64,000 bases of DNA, taken from contig NZ_JPMY01000012.1 in assembly GCF_000761545.1 (NCBI RefSeq), forward strand, positions 124,001-188,000, written 5' to 3'. Shown here in pieces: positions 45,929-55,190 of this stretch. Source of the stretch: Pseudomonas sp. ML96 (GTDB lineage Bacteria > Pseudomonadota > Gammaproteobacteria > Pseudomonadales > Pseudomonadaceae). Below the pieces are notes generated by a model that was not told where the DNA came from, made no database searches, and was given only the letters and a program-made list of their open reading frames with translations. Position 1 is the stretch's first letter, and each line of letters starts with the position of its first letter. The position numbers and the translations under genes were made by a program.

Positions 45929-46554
45929 GGTCGGGACCGGATCAGGCGAAAAGTGAGGTTGATGCGTGGCGCCACCGGCTTGCGGGTCTTCGCCACCTGA
46001 TGCTGCCAATGATGCTGCGTTGCGCCGGCCATGACCAGCAGCGAACCGCTATCGAGTTGCAACGAGTGCTCGATACGCCCGCTGCCCTTGCGCCGCAGGT
46101 CGAAACGCCGCGGCCCGCCGAGGTTGAGCGAGGCGACCAACGGATTGGGCCCCAGCTCGGCCTCGTCGTCGCTGTGCCAGCCCATGGAGTCGTTGCCATC
46201 GCGGTAGAAGTTGAGCAGCACGCCGTTGAGCGGCTGGCCGGCTACATCCTCCACGCGGCGGCGAATCTCGCTCAGCAGCGGCGTCCAGGGCAGCGGCTGA
46301 TGCAGCAGGCCGGAGTAGCGGTAGCTGGCCTCGGGGTCGCCGTACCAAGCCAGCAGGCGTGGCACAGGAAAGGACTGGCCGTGAATCTGCAGCTGCGGCT
46401 GCTCCCAGGGCGTTTCGGCGGCCAGTTGCTGGAACCAGATGTCGGCGGTGACGGGGTCGAGCCAGTGCGGCTGGTAATCCAGCTCGGCGCCCGGCAGCTG
46501 CAGCGGTTGCGAATCGAACAGGTCCACGCCGATCAGACTTCCACGTCCACCCAT
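45925..46554 (-). CDS. AlkB-like 2-oxoglutarate/Fe(II) dioxygenase
   Basis: A 209-residue protein of the AlkB family that removes alkyl groups from nucleic-acid bases by oxidation. The iron ligands are in GWHSDDE (H-x-D) and the His in HHWQHQVAKT; the oxoglutarate Arg is in PRINLTFR. A substrate-recognition lid precedes them (PRLLAWYGDPEASYRYSG). It overlaps the upstream small gene and the downstream basic protein. The PA3306-type orthologue is expected here. Confidence 0.9.
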   Translation of the reverse strand: MGGRGSLIGVDLFDSQPLQLPGAELDYQPHWLDPVTADIWFQQLAAETPWEQPQLQIHGQSFPVPRLLAWYGDPEASYRYSGLLHQPLPWTPLLSEIRRRVEDVAGQPLNGVLLNFYRDGNDSMGWHSDDEAELGPNPLVASLNLGGPRRFDLRRKGSGRIEHSLQLDSGSLLVMAGATQHHWQHQVAKTRKPVAPRINLTFRLIRSRP

Positions 46555-46832
46555 AGGCCCTGGCGCGGGATTTCTTCCAGCAGCTTCTCTTCCTCGGGGC
46601 TGTTGGCCTCCAGCTCGGCCAGCTCCTCGGCGGTGTAGCCACGCCGCTGGCGACGGCGCTGCTCCTCGCGCAGCAGCTCCTCGGCCTCCTGCGGATGCCG
46701 CTTGTCCAGGCCCACCGCGCTCTCGTTGGCGCTCTCGTTGGTCGGCGTCACGGGCGGGATGTCAGGGCGCGGCTTGACCACGTCCTGCTGGGCGGTGACG
46801 GGGACCAGACTGTGAGGAATGGGCGGTAGCAT
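46533..46832 (-). CDS. Small charged hypothetical protein upstream of alkB
   Basis: A 99-residue protein with AGGAGG before ATG 46832. It has a Pro-rich N-terminus (MLPPIPHSLVPVTAQQDVVK) and a long charged helix rich in Glu and Arg (EELLREEQRRRQRRGYTAEE). No membrane segment is seen. It overlaps the AlkB-like gene by 22 bases and lies divergent from rapA, the PA3307 position. Function unknown. Confidence 0.75.
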   Translation of the reverse strand: MLPPIPHSLVPVTAQQDVVKPRPDIPPVTPTNESANESAVGLDKRHPQEAEELLREEQRRRQRRGYTAEELAELEANSPEEEKLLEEIPRQGLWVDVEV

Positions 46833-46993
46833 CCGGGTGCCTCCTGTTAACCCTACTGTCGGCCGGTCGGTTCGCGACTTGAACGACCGCTACACTTTCG
46901 ACTCAGGACGCACGCATTGATTCAGCGACGGGCGTCGCCCTCGGCGCGGCGTTCCGCTAACATACGCGGCTTTTTTCGCAGCTGGGGCATTTC

Positions 46994-49849
46994 ATGGCAA
47001 GTAGTGGCATTGTGCAGTATCAACCGGGACAACGCTGGATCAGCGACAGCGAGGCGGAACTCGGACTCGGCACCATCCTCACTTCCGACGGGCGCCTGCT
47101 CACCGTGCTCTACCCGGCTACCGGCGAGACCCGCCAGTATTCCCTGCGCAACGCCCCGCTGACCCGCGTGCGCTTCGCTCCGGGGGACGAGATCACCCAC
47201 TATGAAGGCTGGAAGCTGACCGTCCAGGAAGTCGAGGACGTCGACGGCCTGCTGGTCTACCACGGCTTCGACGCCCAGCACGAACCCTACAGCCTGCCCG
47301 AGACCCAGCTGTCCAACTTCATCCAGTTCCGCCTGTCCAGCGACCGCCTGTTCGCCGGGCAGATCGACCCGCTGAACTGGTTCGCCCTGCGCTACCACAC
47401 CCTGGAGCACCAGAGCCGCCTGCTGCAGTCCAGCCTGTGGGGCCTGGGCGGCGCTCGCGCCCAGCCGATCGCGCACCAGCTGCATATCGCCCGTGAAGTG
47501 GCCGACCGCATGGCCCCGCGCGTACTGCTGGCCGACGAAGTGGGCCTGGGCAAGACCATCGAGGCCGGCCTGGTGATCCACCGCCAGCTGCTCTCCGGCC
47601 GCGCCAGCCGCGTGCTGATCCTGGTTCCGGAGAACCTGCAGCACCAGTGGCTGGTGGAGATGCGCCGCCGCTTCAACCTGCAGGTCGCGCTGTTCGACGC
47701 CGAGCGCTTCGCCGAGAGCGATGCCGACAACCCGTTCGAGGACACCCAGCTGGCGCTGGTTGCCCTGGAATGGCTGAAGGACAGCGAGAAGGCCCAGAAC
47801 GCTGCCTTCGCCGCCGGCTGGGACCTGCTGGTGGTCGACGAAGCCCACCACCTGGTCTGGCACCCGGAAAAGGCCAGCGACGAATATCGCCTGGTCGAGC
47901 AACTGGCCGAGGTCATCCCCGGCGTGCTGCTGCTCACCGCCACCCCGGAACAGCTGGGCCTGGAAAGCCACTTCGCCCGCCTGCGCCTGCTTGATCCGAA
48001 CCGTTTCCATGATCTCGCCGCGTTCCGCGCCGAGAGCGCCAACTACAAGCCGATCGCCGAAGCGGTGCAGGAGCTGCTCGACGAGGGCCGCCTGTCCGAC
48101 AAGGCCCACGCCACCATCAGCGGCTTCCTCGGCAACGAGGGCGAGGCCCTGCTGGCCGCGGTCACCGATGGCGACAGCGGCGCCGCGGCGCGGCTGATCC
48201 GCGAGTTGCTCGACCGCCACGGCACCGGCCGTCTGCTGTTCCGTAACACCCGCGCCGCCGTGCAGGGCTTCCCGCAGCGCGAGCTGCACCCCTACCCGCT
48301 GGCCAACCCGGTGGAGTACATGGAGCTGCCGGTTGGCGAGCATGCCGACCTCTACCCGGAAGTCAGCTACCAGGCGCAGGACAGCAGCGAAGAGACTCGC
48401 TGGTGGAAGTTCGACCCGCGCGTCGACTGGCTGATCGACACCCTGAAGATGCTCAAGCGCGTGAAGGTCCTGGTGATCTGCGCCCACGCCGAAACCGCGA
48501 TGGACCTGGAAGACGCCCTGCGCGTGCGTTCCGGCATCCCGGCCACCGTGTTCCACGAGGGCATGAGCATCCTCGAGCGCGACCGCGCCGCCGCCTACTT
48601 CGCCGACGAGGAATTCGGCGCCCAGGTGCTGATCTGCTCCGAGATCGGCTCCGAAGGCCGCAACTTCCAGTTCAGCCACCACCTGGTGCTGTTCGACCTG
48701 CCGGCCCACCCGGACCTGCTCGAGCAGCGCATCGGCCGCCTCGACCGTATCGGCCAGAAGCACATCATCCAGCTGCATGTGCCGTACCTGGAGAACAGCC
48801 CGCAGGAGCGCCTGTTCCAGTGGTACCACCAGGCGCTGAATGCCTTCCTCAATACCTGCCCGACCGGCAACGCCCTGCAGCACCAGTTCGGCCCGCGCCT
48901 GCTGCCGCTGCTGGAAGACAGCGACGACAGCACCTGGCAGCCCCTGCTCGACGAAGCCCGCGCCGAGCGCGAACGCCTCGAAGGCGAGCTGCACAGCGGC
49001 CGCGACCGCCTGCTGGAGCTGAACTCCGGTGGCGCCGGCGAAGGTGAACGCCTGGTCGAGGAAATCCATGAGCAGGATGACCAGTACGCCCTGCCGATCT
49101 ATATGGAAGAGCTGTTCGACGCCTTCGGCATCGACAGCGAGGACCACTCCGAGAACGCCCTGGTGCTGCGCCCCAGCGAGAAGATGCTGGATGCCAGCTT
49201 CCCGCTCGGTGACGACGAGGCGGTGACCGTCACCTACGACCGCAACCAGGCCCTGGCCCGCGAAGACATGCAGTTCCTCACCTGGGAACACCCCATGGTG
49301 CAGGGCGGCATGGACCTGGTGCTGTCCGGCTCGATGGGCAACACCGCGGTGGCGCTGATCAAGAACAAGGCGCTCAAGCCTGGCACCGTGCTGCTCGAAT
49401 TGCTGCACGTCAGCGAAGTGGTGGCGCCCAAGGCCCTGCAACTGGGCCGCTACCTGCCGCCGGTGGCGCTGCGCAGCCTGCTCGACCCGAACGGCAACGA
49501 CCTGGCCAGCAAGGTCGCCTTCGACACCCTCAACGACCAGCTGGAACCAGTGCCGCGCGCCAGCGCCAACAAGTTCGTGCAGGCCCAGCGTGATGTACTG
49601 GCCAAGCAGATCAATGCCGCCGAGGCGAAGATCGCGCCGCGCCACAACGATCGCGTGAGCGAGGCGCGCCAGCGCTTCACCGACACGCTGGACGAAGAGA
49701 TCGCGCGCATGACCGCGCTGCAGGCGGTCAACCCGACGGTACGCCCGGCCGAGATCGAAGCCCTGCGCAAGCAGCGCGAGAGCGGCCTGAGCTTCCTCGA
49801 CAAAGCAGCGCTGCGCCTGGAGGCGATCCGTATCCTGGTCGCCGGCTAA
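46994..49849 (+). CDS. rapA: RNA polymerase-associated ATPase RapA (HepA)
   Basis: A 951-residue SWI2/SNF2 ATPase that recycles RNA polymerase after transcription. An N-terminal tandem of Tudor-like domains ([20 protein letters not shown]) is followed by helicase motifs: [12 protein letters not shown] (I), DEAHHLVW (II), [10 protein letters not shown] (III), then the C-terminal lobe with [18 protein letters not shown] and [12 protein letters not shown]. Length fits the family (about 950-970). The terminator at 49868 ends it. Confidence 0.97.
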   Translation: MASSGIVQYQPGQRWISDSEAELGLGTILTSDGRLLTVLYPATGETRQYSLRNAPLTRVRFAPGDEITHYEGWKLTVQEVEDVDGLLVYHGFDAQHEPYSLPETQLSNFIQFRLSSDRLFAGQIDPLNWFALRYHTLEHQSRLLQSSLWGLGGARAQPIAHQLHIAREVADRMAPRVLLADEVGLGKTIEAGLVIHRQLLSGRASRVLILVPENLQHQWLVEMRRRFNLQVALFDAERFAESDADNPFEDTQLALVALEWLKDSEKAQNAAFAAGWDLLVVDEAHHLVWHPEKASDEYRLVEQLAEVIPGVLLLTATPEQLGLESHFARLRLLDPNRFHDLAAFRAESANYKPIAEAVQELLDEGRLSDKAHATISGFLGNEGEALLAAVTDGDSGAAARLIRELLDRHGTGRLLFRNTRAAVQGFPQRELHPYPLANPVEYMELPVGEHADLYPEVSYQAQDSSEETRWWKFDPRVDWLIDTLKMLKRVKVLVICAHAETAMDLEDALRVRSGIPATVFHEGMSILERDRAAAYFADEEFGAQVLICSEIGSEGRNFQFSHHLVLFDLPAHPDLLEQRIGRLDRIGQKHIIQLHVPYLENSPQERLFQWYHQALNAFLNTCPTGNALQHQFGPRLLPLLEDSDDSTWQPLLDEARAERERLEGELHSGRDRLLELNSGGAGEGERLVEEIHEQDDQYALPIYMEELFDAFGIDSEDHSENALVLRPSEKMLDASFPLGDDEAVTVTYDRNQALAREDMQFLTWEHPMVQGGMDLVLSGSMGNTAVALIKNKALKPGTVLLELLHVSEVVAPKALQLGRYLPPVALRSLLDPNGNDLASKVAFDTLNDQLEPVPRASANKFVQAQRDVLAKQINAAEAKIAPRHNDRVSEARQRFTDTLDEEIARMTALQAVNPTVRPAEIEALRKQRESGLSFLDKAALRLEAIRILVAG

Positions 49850-49867
49850 CAGCCAGCAGCAGAAATG

Positions 49868-49895
49868 AAAAAGGGCAGCCGAGGCTGCCCTTTTT
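49868..49895. terminator. Bidirectional terminator between rapA and the SDR gene
   Basis: AAAAAGGGCAGC and GCTGCCCTTTTT form a stem with a short CGAG loop. A and T tracts on both sides let it work for rapA (plus) and for the convergent SDR gene (minus). Confidence 0.88.
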
Positions 49896-49909
49896 CTTAC
49901 CCGCGAGAA

Positions 49910-50719
49910 TTAGGCCGTGCCCATCTTGGCGCGCATCTTCTCGCACATCTTGGTCATCTCGTCGTAGATGATCTGCGGGTTCTGCCGCTTGATCGCCCAG
50001 GCCATGCGCCCCTGCTCGTGCGGCAGGATCATGAACTCGCCCTTGGCCACTTCGTCGTAGATGTAGGCGGCGATGTCCGCAGCGCTGATCGGGCTGCCTT
50101 CCAGCAGCTTGCCGACCTGCTGCTTCATCTCCGGGGTCGGACCACGGAAGGAGTCCAGCAGGTTGGTCTGGAAGAACGACGGGCAGACCACATGTACACC
50201 GACTTCTTCAGGCTTGAGCTCGATCAGCAGGCTCTCCGAGAGCGCCACTACACCGGCCTTGGCCACGTTGTAGTTGCTCATCGCCGGGCCTTGCATCAGC
50301 GCCGCCATGGAGGCGATGTTGATGACCTTGCCCTTGCTTGCGCGCAGCAGCGGCAGGAAGGCCTTGCAGCCCTTGATCACGCCCATCAGGTTGATCGACA
50401 GCTGCCAGTCCCAGTCTTCCAGGCTGAGGTCGGCGAACATGCCGCCTGCCGCAACACCGGCGTTGTTGACCAGTACATCCAGGCCGCCGAAGCGTTCCTC
50501 GCAGGCCTGCGCCACCGCGGTCAGCTGGCTGTAATCGCGCACGTCGCAGCGCAGGGTGAAGCCGTCGCCGCCGGCATCGCGGACCAGCTTCAGAGTCTCG
50601 GCCAGGCCGCTCTCGTTGACGTCGCACAGCGCCAGGCGCCAGCCTTCGCGCGCCCAGCGCAGGGCGATCTCGCGTCCCAGACCGGAACCGGCGCCGGTGA
50701 TCATCATGCGGTTTTGCAT
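49910..50719 (-). CDS. Short-chain dehydrogenase/reductase
   Basis: I chose ATG 50719 (269 residues); the frame is open to 50872 but only from here does the Rossmann fold begin. NAD(P) motif TGAGSGLGRE (residues 8-17), DVRDYSQL, NNAG near residue 83, and the catalytic Ser/Tyr/Lys with SNYNVAKAGVVALS. The C-terminal part (VHVVCPSFFQTNLLDS) is typical. The substrate is unknown. A putative fatty-acid or aromatic role cannot be told from sequence. Confidence 0.9.
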   Translation of the reverse strand: MQNRMMITGAGSGLGREIALRWAREGWRLALCDVNESGLAETLKLVRDAGGDGFTLRCDVRDYSQLTAVAQACEERFGGLDVLVNNAGVAAGGMFADLSLEDWDWQLSINLMGVIKGCKAFLPLLRASKGKVINIASMAALMQGPAMSNYNVAKAGVVALSESLLIELKPEEVGVHVVCPSFFQTNLLDSFRGPTPEMKQQVGKLLEGSPISAADIAAYIYDEVAKGEFMILPHEQGRMAWAIKRQNPQIIYDEMTKMCEKMRAKMGTA

Positions 50720-50834
50720 AGTGTTGTTGCCTTGTTCTGTGGTGAGGTTGCGGCGAGTGTAGCCAAGGCAATACGCCGCGCGGCGCAGCATCAGGCGGCT
50801 GAATGACGGGCCAGAAGACGGCCCGGTGAGCCGC

Positions 50835-51203
50835 TCAGCGCCGCCGGCACAGGCGCCACAACAGCCAGCCATACACCGGCAGATTGACCACCAGCACCAA
50901 AGCCCCGAGCCAGAGCTGAATCTGCGGGGTCAACCCGGCCGGGTAGATCAGCGGGATCAGGTAATGCTCGACGAAGCCGCCGGCATAACCGACCTCCCCT
51001 GCCGCCCGGCGCAACTGGTTCTCCAGCGGCGTTAGCGGGCAATACAGGTGCAGCAACTCTACCGCCACGCCCCAGGCCGCTGCGGGCAGGTGCAACAGGG
51101 CCAGACGCGGCCAGCGCAGCACCAGTAGCCCACCGCCCAGCACGAACAGAATGAATAGCAAGTGCAGTAACACCACCGCATCGGCGGCCACTCTCAGCAA
51201 CAT
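50835..51203 (-). CDS. DUF2784 membrane protein
   Basis: A 122-residue protein with four hydrophobic segments: VVLLHLLFILFVLGGGLLV, LALLHLPAAAWGVAVELLHL, LIPLIYPAGL and LWLGALVLVVNLPVYGWLLW. The block CPLTPLENQLRRAAGEVGY is the recognised DUF2784 signature. Function unknown. It sits between the SDR gene and the AT-rich bacterioferritin leader. Confidence 0.85.
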   Translation of the reverse strand: MLLRVAADAVVLLHLLFILFVLGGGLLVLRWPRLALLHLPAAAWGVAVELLHLYCPLTPLENQLRRAAGEVGYAGGFVEHYLIPLIYPAGLTPQIQLWLGALVLVVNLPVYGWLLWRLCRRR

Positions 51204-51426
51204 GTCGAAAATTTCTCCATGCGAGCCAAAATCATTAGCCGCGACTCATTGAAAGCGCGGCTTATATTTATCGAAATATATCAATGATTTAGCGACTTAA
51301 CGCGGAAGCTAAACATTCTTATTTATATTAATTTTTATATATAATTCAACAACTTATATTTGACCAACTACAACTTGCGGCGCAAACTTCCAGCCTATCA
51401 ACCACCAAATTCGGGCGAGGCTCATC
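51204..51426. other. AT-rich intergenic region upstream of bacterioferritin
   Basis: This 223-base spacer is far richer in A and T than the rest of the window, especially 51260-51360 with runs such as ATATTTATCGAAATATATC and TTATATTAATTTTTATATA. It holds the bfr promoter. Possible Fur-like A/T blocks (AATCATT, CAATGATT) are too weak to call. It may be bound by nucleoid proteins (MvaT/MvaU). Confidence 0.55.
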
Positions 51427-51897
51427 ATGAAAGGCGACAAGAAGGTCATTCAGCATCTGAACAAGATCCTCGGCAATGAATTGGTGGCCATCAACCAGTA
51501 CTTCCTGCATGCGCGCATGTATGAAGACTGGGGCCTGGAAAAGCTCGGCAAGCACGAATACAAAGAATCCATCGACGAGATGAAGCATGCCGACAAGCTG
51601 ATCAAGCGCATCCTCTTCCTCGAAGGCCTGCCCAACCTGCAGGACCTGGGCAAGCTGATGATCGGCGAGAACACCAAGGAAATGCTCGGCTGCGACCTCA
51701 AGCTGGAGCAATCCGCCGTACCGGACCTGAAAGCCGCCATCGCCTACTGCGAAAGCGTCGGCGACTACGGCACCCGCGAACTGCTGGAAGACATCCTTGA
51801 GTCCGAGGAAGAACACATCGACTGGCTGGAAACCCAGCTGGGCCTGATCGACAAGGTCGGCCTGGAAAACTACCTGCAGTCGCAGATGGAAGAGTGA
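51427..51897 (+). CDS. bfr: Bacterioferritin
   Basis: A 156-residue ferritin-like protein storing iron in a 24-mer with haem between subunits. The haem-ligand Met is at residue 52 ([18 protein letters not shown]), and the ferroxidase Glu/His residues appear in [15 protein letters not shown], in DEMKHAD and in [12 protein letters not shown]. Length and the preserved Met52 suggest the BfrB-type subunit. A bidirectional terminator follows 13 bases after the stop. Confidence 0.95.
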   Translation: MKGDKKVIQHLNKILGNELVAINQYFLHARMYEDWGLEKLGKHEYKESIDEMKHADKLIKRILFLEGLPNLQDLGKLMIGENTKEMLGCDLKLEQSAVPDLKAAIAYCESVGDYGTRELLEDILESEEEHIDWLETQLGLIDKVGLENYLQSQMEE

Positions 51898-51909
51898 TCT
51901 TCCCCCAAT

Positions 51910-51939
51910 AAAAAAGCCCCGCCAGCGCGGGGCTTTTTT
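51910..51939. terminator. Bidirectional terminator between bfr and the tad operon
   Basis: A6-GCCCCGC-CAGC-GCGGGGC-T6 is a perfect stem with A and T tracts, serving bfr (plus) and the tad operon (minus), whose last gene ends at 51953. Confidence 0.95.
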
Positions 51940-51952
51940 ATTAGCTGAGCGT

Positions 51953-52669
51953 TCAGGGGCAGATCATGCGCCCGCCACTCTCGCACTGGTCGTCGTCCAC
52001 TGCCGCGCTCTGCATACGCACCGTCGCCTCTGCGGAGACCACGTAGCCACGCCGACTGCGACAAACATCACCATAGTTGGCGCTGGTGTTCCGCGAAACC
52101 TCGCGGAAACTAGCCGGATCCTTGTTGGCATTGTTGCGATCGACGAATTTCGAGGTCGAGCTCAGCAGATAGTCGACCATCGGCACGATCAGCTTCATGC
52201 AGTACTGCACCCGGATCTTCAGCAGATTGGCGTCCTGAATCGACACAGGGCTTTGCTGCATGGGGCGGTACATCAGATTGTCGTTGGGAATCGCATCATA
52301 AGCCTCACCGTCACCCAGAGGGTCCTCCTGCTCTTCTGCCCAGGCATTGAAGGCTGCGCTGTCAGGGTTAATCCGCGTGATCAGGACGTAGTTGTCGACT
52401 TCCTCGGCGGTATGCTCCAGACGCTCGTCCTCATCCTGGTACTGGGAGAACATCGGATACATGCCACGCAGCAGGCCACGCCGCATGTCGGCGTACTGCG
52501 CGTTATTCATGGCCCCGATACGGGCAGCCTGGAAGGTGGCGTAGTTCAGGCCGGTCTTGGCTGAATAGATGAAGGCTGCCTGCACCGCTCCGAAGATCAG
52601 CAGGATCAGCACCGGGATGATGATGAGGAATTCCGTCATCGCCTGTGCCTGCTGGGTGCGCAGCCTCAT
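51953..52669 (-). CDS. TadE-like pseudopilin
   Basis: I chose ATG 52669 (238 residues; AGGA 8 bases upstream), one base after the stop of the TPR gene. The N-terminus QQAQAMTEFLIIIPVLILLI is a TadE/Flp-type signal with Glu at +5 after the cleavage position, then a hydrophobic helix. The mature part is polar with several paired cysteines near the C-terminus. It is the last gene of the tad operon and is probably processed by a prepilin peptidase encoded outside the window. Confidence 0.82.
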   Translation of the reverse strand: MRLRTQQAQAMTEFLIIIPVLILLIFGAVQAAFIYSAKTGLNYATFQAARIGAMNNAQYADMRRGLLRGMYPMFSQYQDEDERLEHTAEEVDNYVLITRINPDSAAFNAWAEEQEDPLGDGEAYDAIPNDNLMYRPMQQSPVSIQDANLLKIRVQYCMKLIVPMVDYLLSSTSKFVDRNNANKDPASFREVSRNTSANYGDVCRSRRGYVVSAEATVRMQSAAVDDDQCESGGRMICP

Positions 52670-52670
52670 C

Positions 52671-53123
52671 TCAGGGTTCCTGCCCAGTAGCCTGGCCATG
52701 ATTTTCCATCACATCGAGCAGGCGCTCACCCAGCCCCAGCGCCCGGTCGGCCTGAGGCTGCTGAGGACTCAGGGTCTTCTGCATCTCGCCGGCGGTGAAC
52801 AGTGCCTCGCGTAGTTGCACCTGCAACAGGTTGTGCCAGGCACGTGCATGCTGGGGATCGCGCAACAGTGCTTCACGGTAGCTTTCGATGGCGGCCTGTA
52901 CATCACCTTGGCGGGCCAGGCTGTTGCCGAGCTGGTAACGCACACCGGCATCGTTGGGCATGGCCTTGGCCAAGCGACGGTACTGATCGGCTGCACGCTC
53001 AAAGTCACCGGCGGCGTAATCGCGGTTGGCCGAGTTCTGCAACTCGACCAGGTTGGATGCCGGCATCAGGCCCGCACAGCCCGATAGCAACAGACTGGCC
53101 AGGGCGAGACTCAGGATTCGCAT
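52671..53123 (-). CDS. TPR lipoprotein, TadD-like
   Basis: A 150-residue protein with a lipoprotein signal (LALASLLLSGC, Cys at residue 16) and TPR repeats (GDFERAADQYRRLAKAMPND and GDVQAAIESYREALLRDPQH). TadD-type lipoproteins help assemble the outer-membrane secretin. Position between DUF192 and the TadE-like gene supports that. It overlaps DUF192 by 13 bases. Confidence 0.82.
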   Translation of the reverse strand: MRILSLALASLLLSGCAGLMPASNLVELQNSANRDYAAGDFERAADQYRRLAKAMPNDAGVRYQLGNSLARQGDVQAAIESYREALLRDPQHARAWHNLLQVQLREALFTAGEMQKTLSPQQPQADRALGLGERLLDVMENHGQATGQEP

Positions 53124-53461
53124 TTGAGGCTATCTCCAGATTCTATGTTCAGACGCCGGCATTCACCGGCAGCCAGTTCGATCACACTGTGAGCGCGCCA
53201 GCAGGCGCTGAAGCGCCAGGGCTTCAGATTGTGCCGTATCTGCACGATGCGCCGCTCGGCGTCCAGGTAGAGCACGTCGATGGCAAAGCGCATGAAGCAG
53301 CAGTGCACCGAATTACACGGGCTGATCCACAACCCTTGTGCAGCCGCCAAGCCGCTGCGCCCGAGCAAGCCACGCAGACGCGTCCAGGGCGTGGCAGCCC
53401 GCTCCAGCAGTAGCGGCGTGGGTTCGCGCCCCGCGCCTTGATGGATGATCTGAGCGTTCAT
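53111..53461 (-). CDS. DUF192 family protein embedded in the tad operon
   Basis: A 116-residue protein with the DUF192 blocks TRLRGLLGRSGL and NSVHCCFMRFAIDVLYLD, followed by VQIRHNLKPWR. No signal peptide is visible from this start. It overlaps tadC by 4 bases and the TPR gene by 13, so it is fully built into the operon. DUF192 genes occur in some tad loci of other proteobacteria; no role is known. Confidence 0.82.
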   Translation of the reverse strand: MNAQIIHQGAGREPTPLLLERAATPWTRLRGLLGRSGLAAAQGLWISPCNSVHCCFMRFAIDVLYLDAERRIVQIRHNLKPWRFSACWRAHSVIELAAGECRRLNIESGDSLKCES

Positions 53462-54336
53462 GACTGGCCCATGAACTTGACCACAATGGGGAACAGCAGA
53501 ATCACGAAGGTCAGTGGGAAGATGAACATGATCAGCGGGATGATCAGCTTCACCGGCGCCTGCATGGCAGTCTTCTCGGCACGCTGGAAACGCTCCTCGA
53601 GGCGCTGCTCCGCCTGGATCTTCAGGGTATTGCGCAGGCTGCTACCCATCTTCTCGGCCTGGATCACCGAGCGCACGAAAGTGGTCAGGTCCTTGAGATT
53701 GACCCGTTCCTCCATGCGCTGCAGTGCTTCCGAGCGCGGCAGGCCGGAACGAATGTCACGCAGAACGATGCGGAATTCGTTCTTCATCGCCCCGTTCGGC
53801 CCCTTGTCCACCGCCTGCTGCAAGGCGCCGAGGAAGTTCAGGCCGGCATCCACGCACATGGTCAGGTATTCGAGGAATACCGGCAGGTTACGCACAATGT
53901 CACGGTCACGGCGCTTGTGCGTATCGCTGATCCACATCACCGGCAGGACCGCGCCCATGAGCATCATCACCAGCAGGACCGACCAGATGATGCCACTCTT
54001 GCCGGTCGCCATCGGCAACGCGGCCGCCAGCGGGAAGAGCACGGCCAGCGTGATGCACAGGGCGAGGAAGTCTTCGGCTGTCAGCACGTAGAGCGCGCCG
54101 GTCTTCTGCAGCTTCTGGTCGAGCCGATCCATGTGTTGCGGTGCAATGTTGCTACACACGAAATGGCTGACCATGCGCACCAGCGGCCAGATCGGCCTGA
54201 CCCAGCCAGGCACGGGGTCCATGTAGGCGCGGTTCTCGTCCGGCAGCAGGGACAGCAGCCAGACGAAGATCAGCAACGTGCTGGTGACAGCGATGCCCAA
54301 GCCGGCGCTGCTGAGAAGGGCAAGTAGTTCAGTCAT
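53458..54336 (-). CDS. tadC: Tad pilus inner-membrane platform protein TadC
   Basis: A 292-residue protein of the type II secretion F family with membrane segments at the N-terminus (LGIAVTSTLLIFVWLLSLLP), the middle (two adjacent helices, LCITLAVLFPLAAALPMA and IIWSVLLVMMLMGAVLPVMW) and the C-terminus (LIIPLIMFIFPLTFVILLFP). With TadB it forms the platform for the ATPase TadA. It overlaps tadB by 4 bases and DUF192 by 4. Confidence 0.9.
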   Translation of the reverse strand: MTELLALLSSAGLGIAVTSTLLIFVWLLSLLPDENRAYMDPVPGWVRPIWPLVRMVSHFVCSNIAPQHMDRLDQKLQKTGALYVLTAEDFLALCITLAVLFPLAAALPMATGKSGIIWSVLLVMMLMGAVLPVMWISDTHKRRDRDIVRNLPVFLEYLTMCVDAGLNFLGALQQAVDKGPNGAMKNEFRIVLRDIRSGLPRSEALQRMEERVNLKDLTTFVRSVIQAEKMGSSLRNTLKIQAEQRLEERFQRAEKTAMQAPVKLIIPLIMFIFPLTFVILLFPIVVKFMGQS

Positions 54337-55190
54337 GCATCGATCCGGGTAATTCGCTTGATGGACATGAAGCCGAGCACTTCCATCACCACCATCACCG
54401 TAAGCACCATCAGGCCGTTGCGGGTGGTGTAGAGCTGGCTCATGGCCTCAGGTTCGATGGCGCTGAGAATGCCGGCGAGAAACACTGGCAGCAGCGCCAT
54501 GAACGTACCCTGGGCGCGGCCCTGGGCAGTCAGGCTATCGATCTTGCCCTCCATCACGCGCTTGCGTCGCAGCATGGCGGCCATACCGTTGATGGTTTCG
54601 ACCAGGTTGCCACCGACCTCCCGGCTGATGCGGATGGCCGAGCTGGCCATGATGAAAGATGGCAGTGGAATGCGCTTCTCCAGCTTGAGCAGGGCATCCT
54701 CCAGGGTCACGCCGAGGCGGATGTTCTTGATCAGCAGACCGAACTCCTGGGACAACGGCGCAGGCGACTGCTGCACCACGTTCTCCAGCGCCATGCTCAG
54801 GCTGGCCCCGGACTGCAGGCTGCCGGATAGCAGCATGAAGGCGTCGGGGAGCTGCTCCTCGAACTTCAGCAGGCGCTTCTTGTTCATCTGCTTGAGCACC
54901 ATGCGCGGCACGAACAGCGCGACTATCGCCCCCACGATCGTCACCACGAGGATCTGGAACAGCGCATGCAGCAGCAACGGCACCAAGATCATGATCATCA
55001 GGTTGAGCACGAACACCTTGCGCCCGTTGGCGAAGATGAACATGTCGGCCATTTCGAGCTCTGCGTTGCGCGAAAACTGCCGCTTGTAGAAGACGAAGAA
55101 ATCCGAGACCCGGTCGGCCAGCAGCACAGCGGCAATGCCGACTGCTGCGCCAAGCGCGGCGATGCATCCGAGCAGCAGGAGCTCACTCAT
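54333..55190 (-). CDS. tadB: Tad pilus inner-membrane platform protein TadB
   Basis: A 285-residue T2SSF-family protein. Membrane helices at the N-terminus (LLGCIAALGAAVGIAAVLLA) and two in the middle precede the conserved cytosolic block RLLKFEEQLPDAFMLLSGSL, then QSGASLSMALENVVQQ and SREVGGNLVETINGMAA. It pairs with TadC. It overlaps tadA by 4 bases. Confidence 0.9.
   Translation of the reverse strand: MSELLLLGCIAALGAAVGIAAVLLADRVSDFFVFYKRQFSRNAELEMADMFIFANGRKVFVLNLMIMILVPLLLHALFQILVVTIVGAIVALFVPRMVLKQMNKKRLLKFEEQLPDAFMLLSGSLQSGASLSMALENVVQQSPAPLSQEFGLLIKNIRLGVTLEDALLKLEKRIPLPSFIMASSAIRISREVGGNLVETINGMAAMLRRKRVMEGKIDSLTAQGRAQGTFMALLPVFLAGILSAIEPEAMSQLYTTRNGLMVLTVMVVMEVLGFMSIKRITRIDA

Noticed and set aside
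46922-49645. A 907-codon open frame antisense to rapA
   Set aside because: It is the complement of a strongly conserved rapA reading frame in GC-rich DNA, has repetitive low-complexity composition (Gln, Ala, Val, Gly, His), and no ribosome site or domain.
51220-51300. A Fur box before bfr
   Set aside because: Only short partial matches (AATCATT, CAATGATT) to the 19-base consensus are present, which is expected by chance in such AT-rich DNA.
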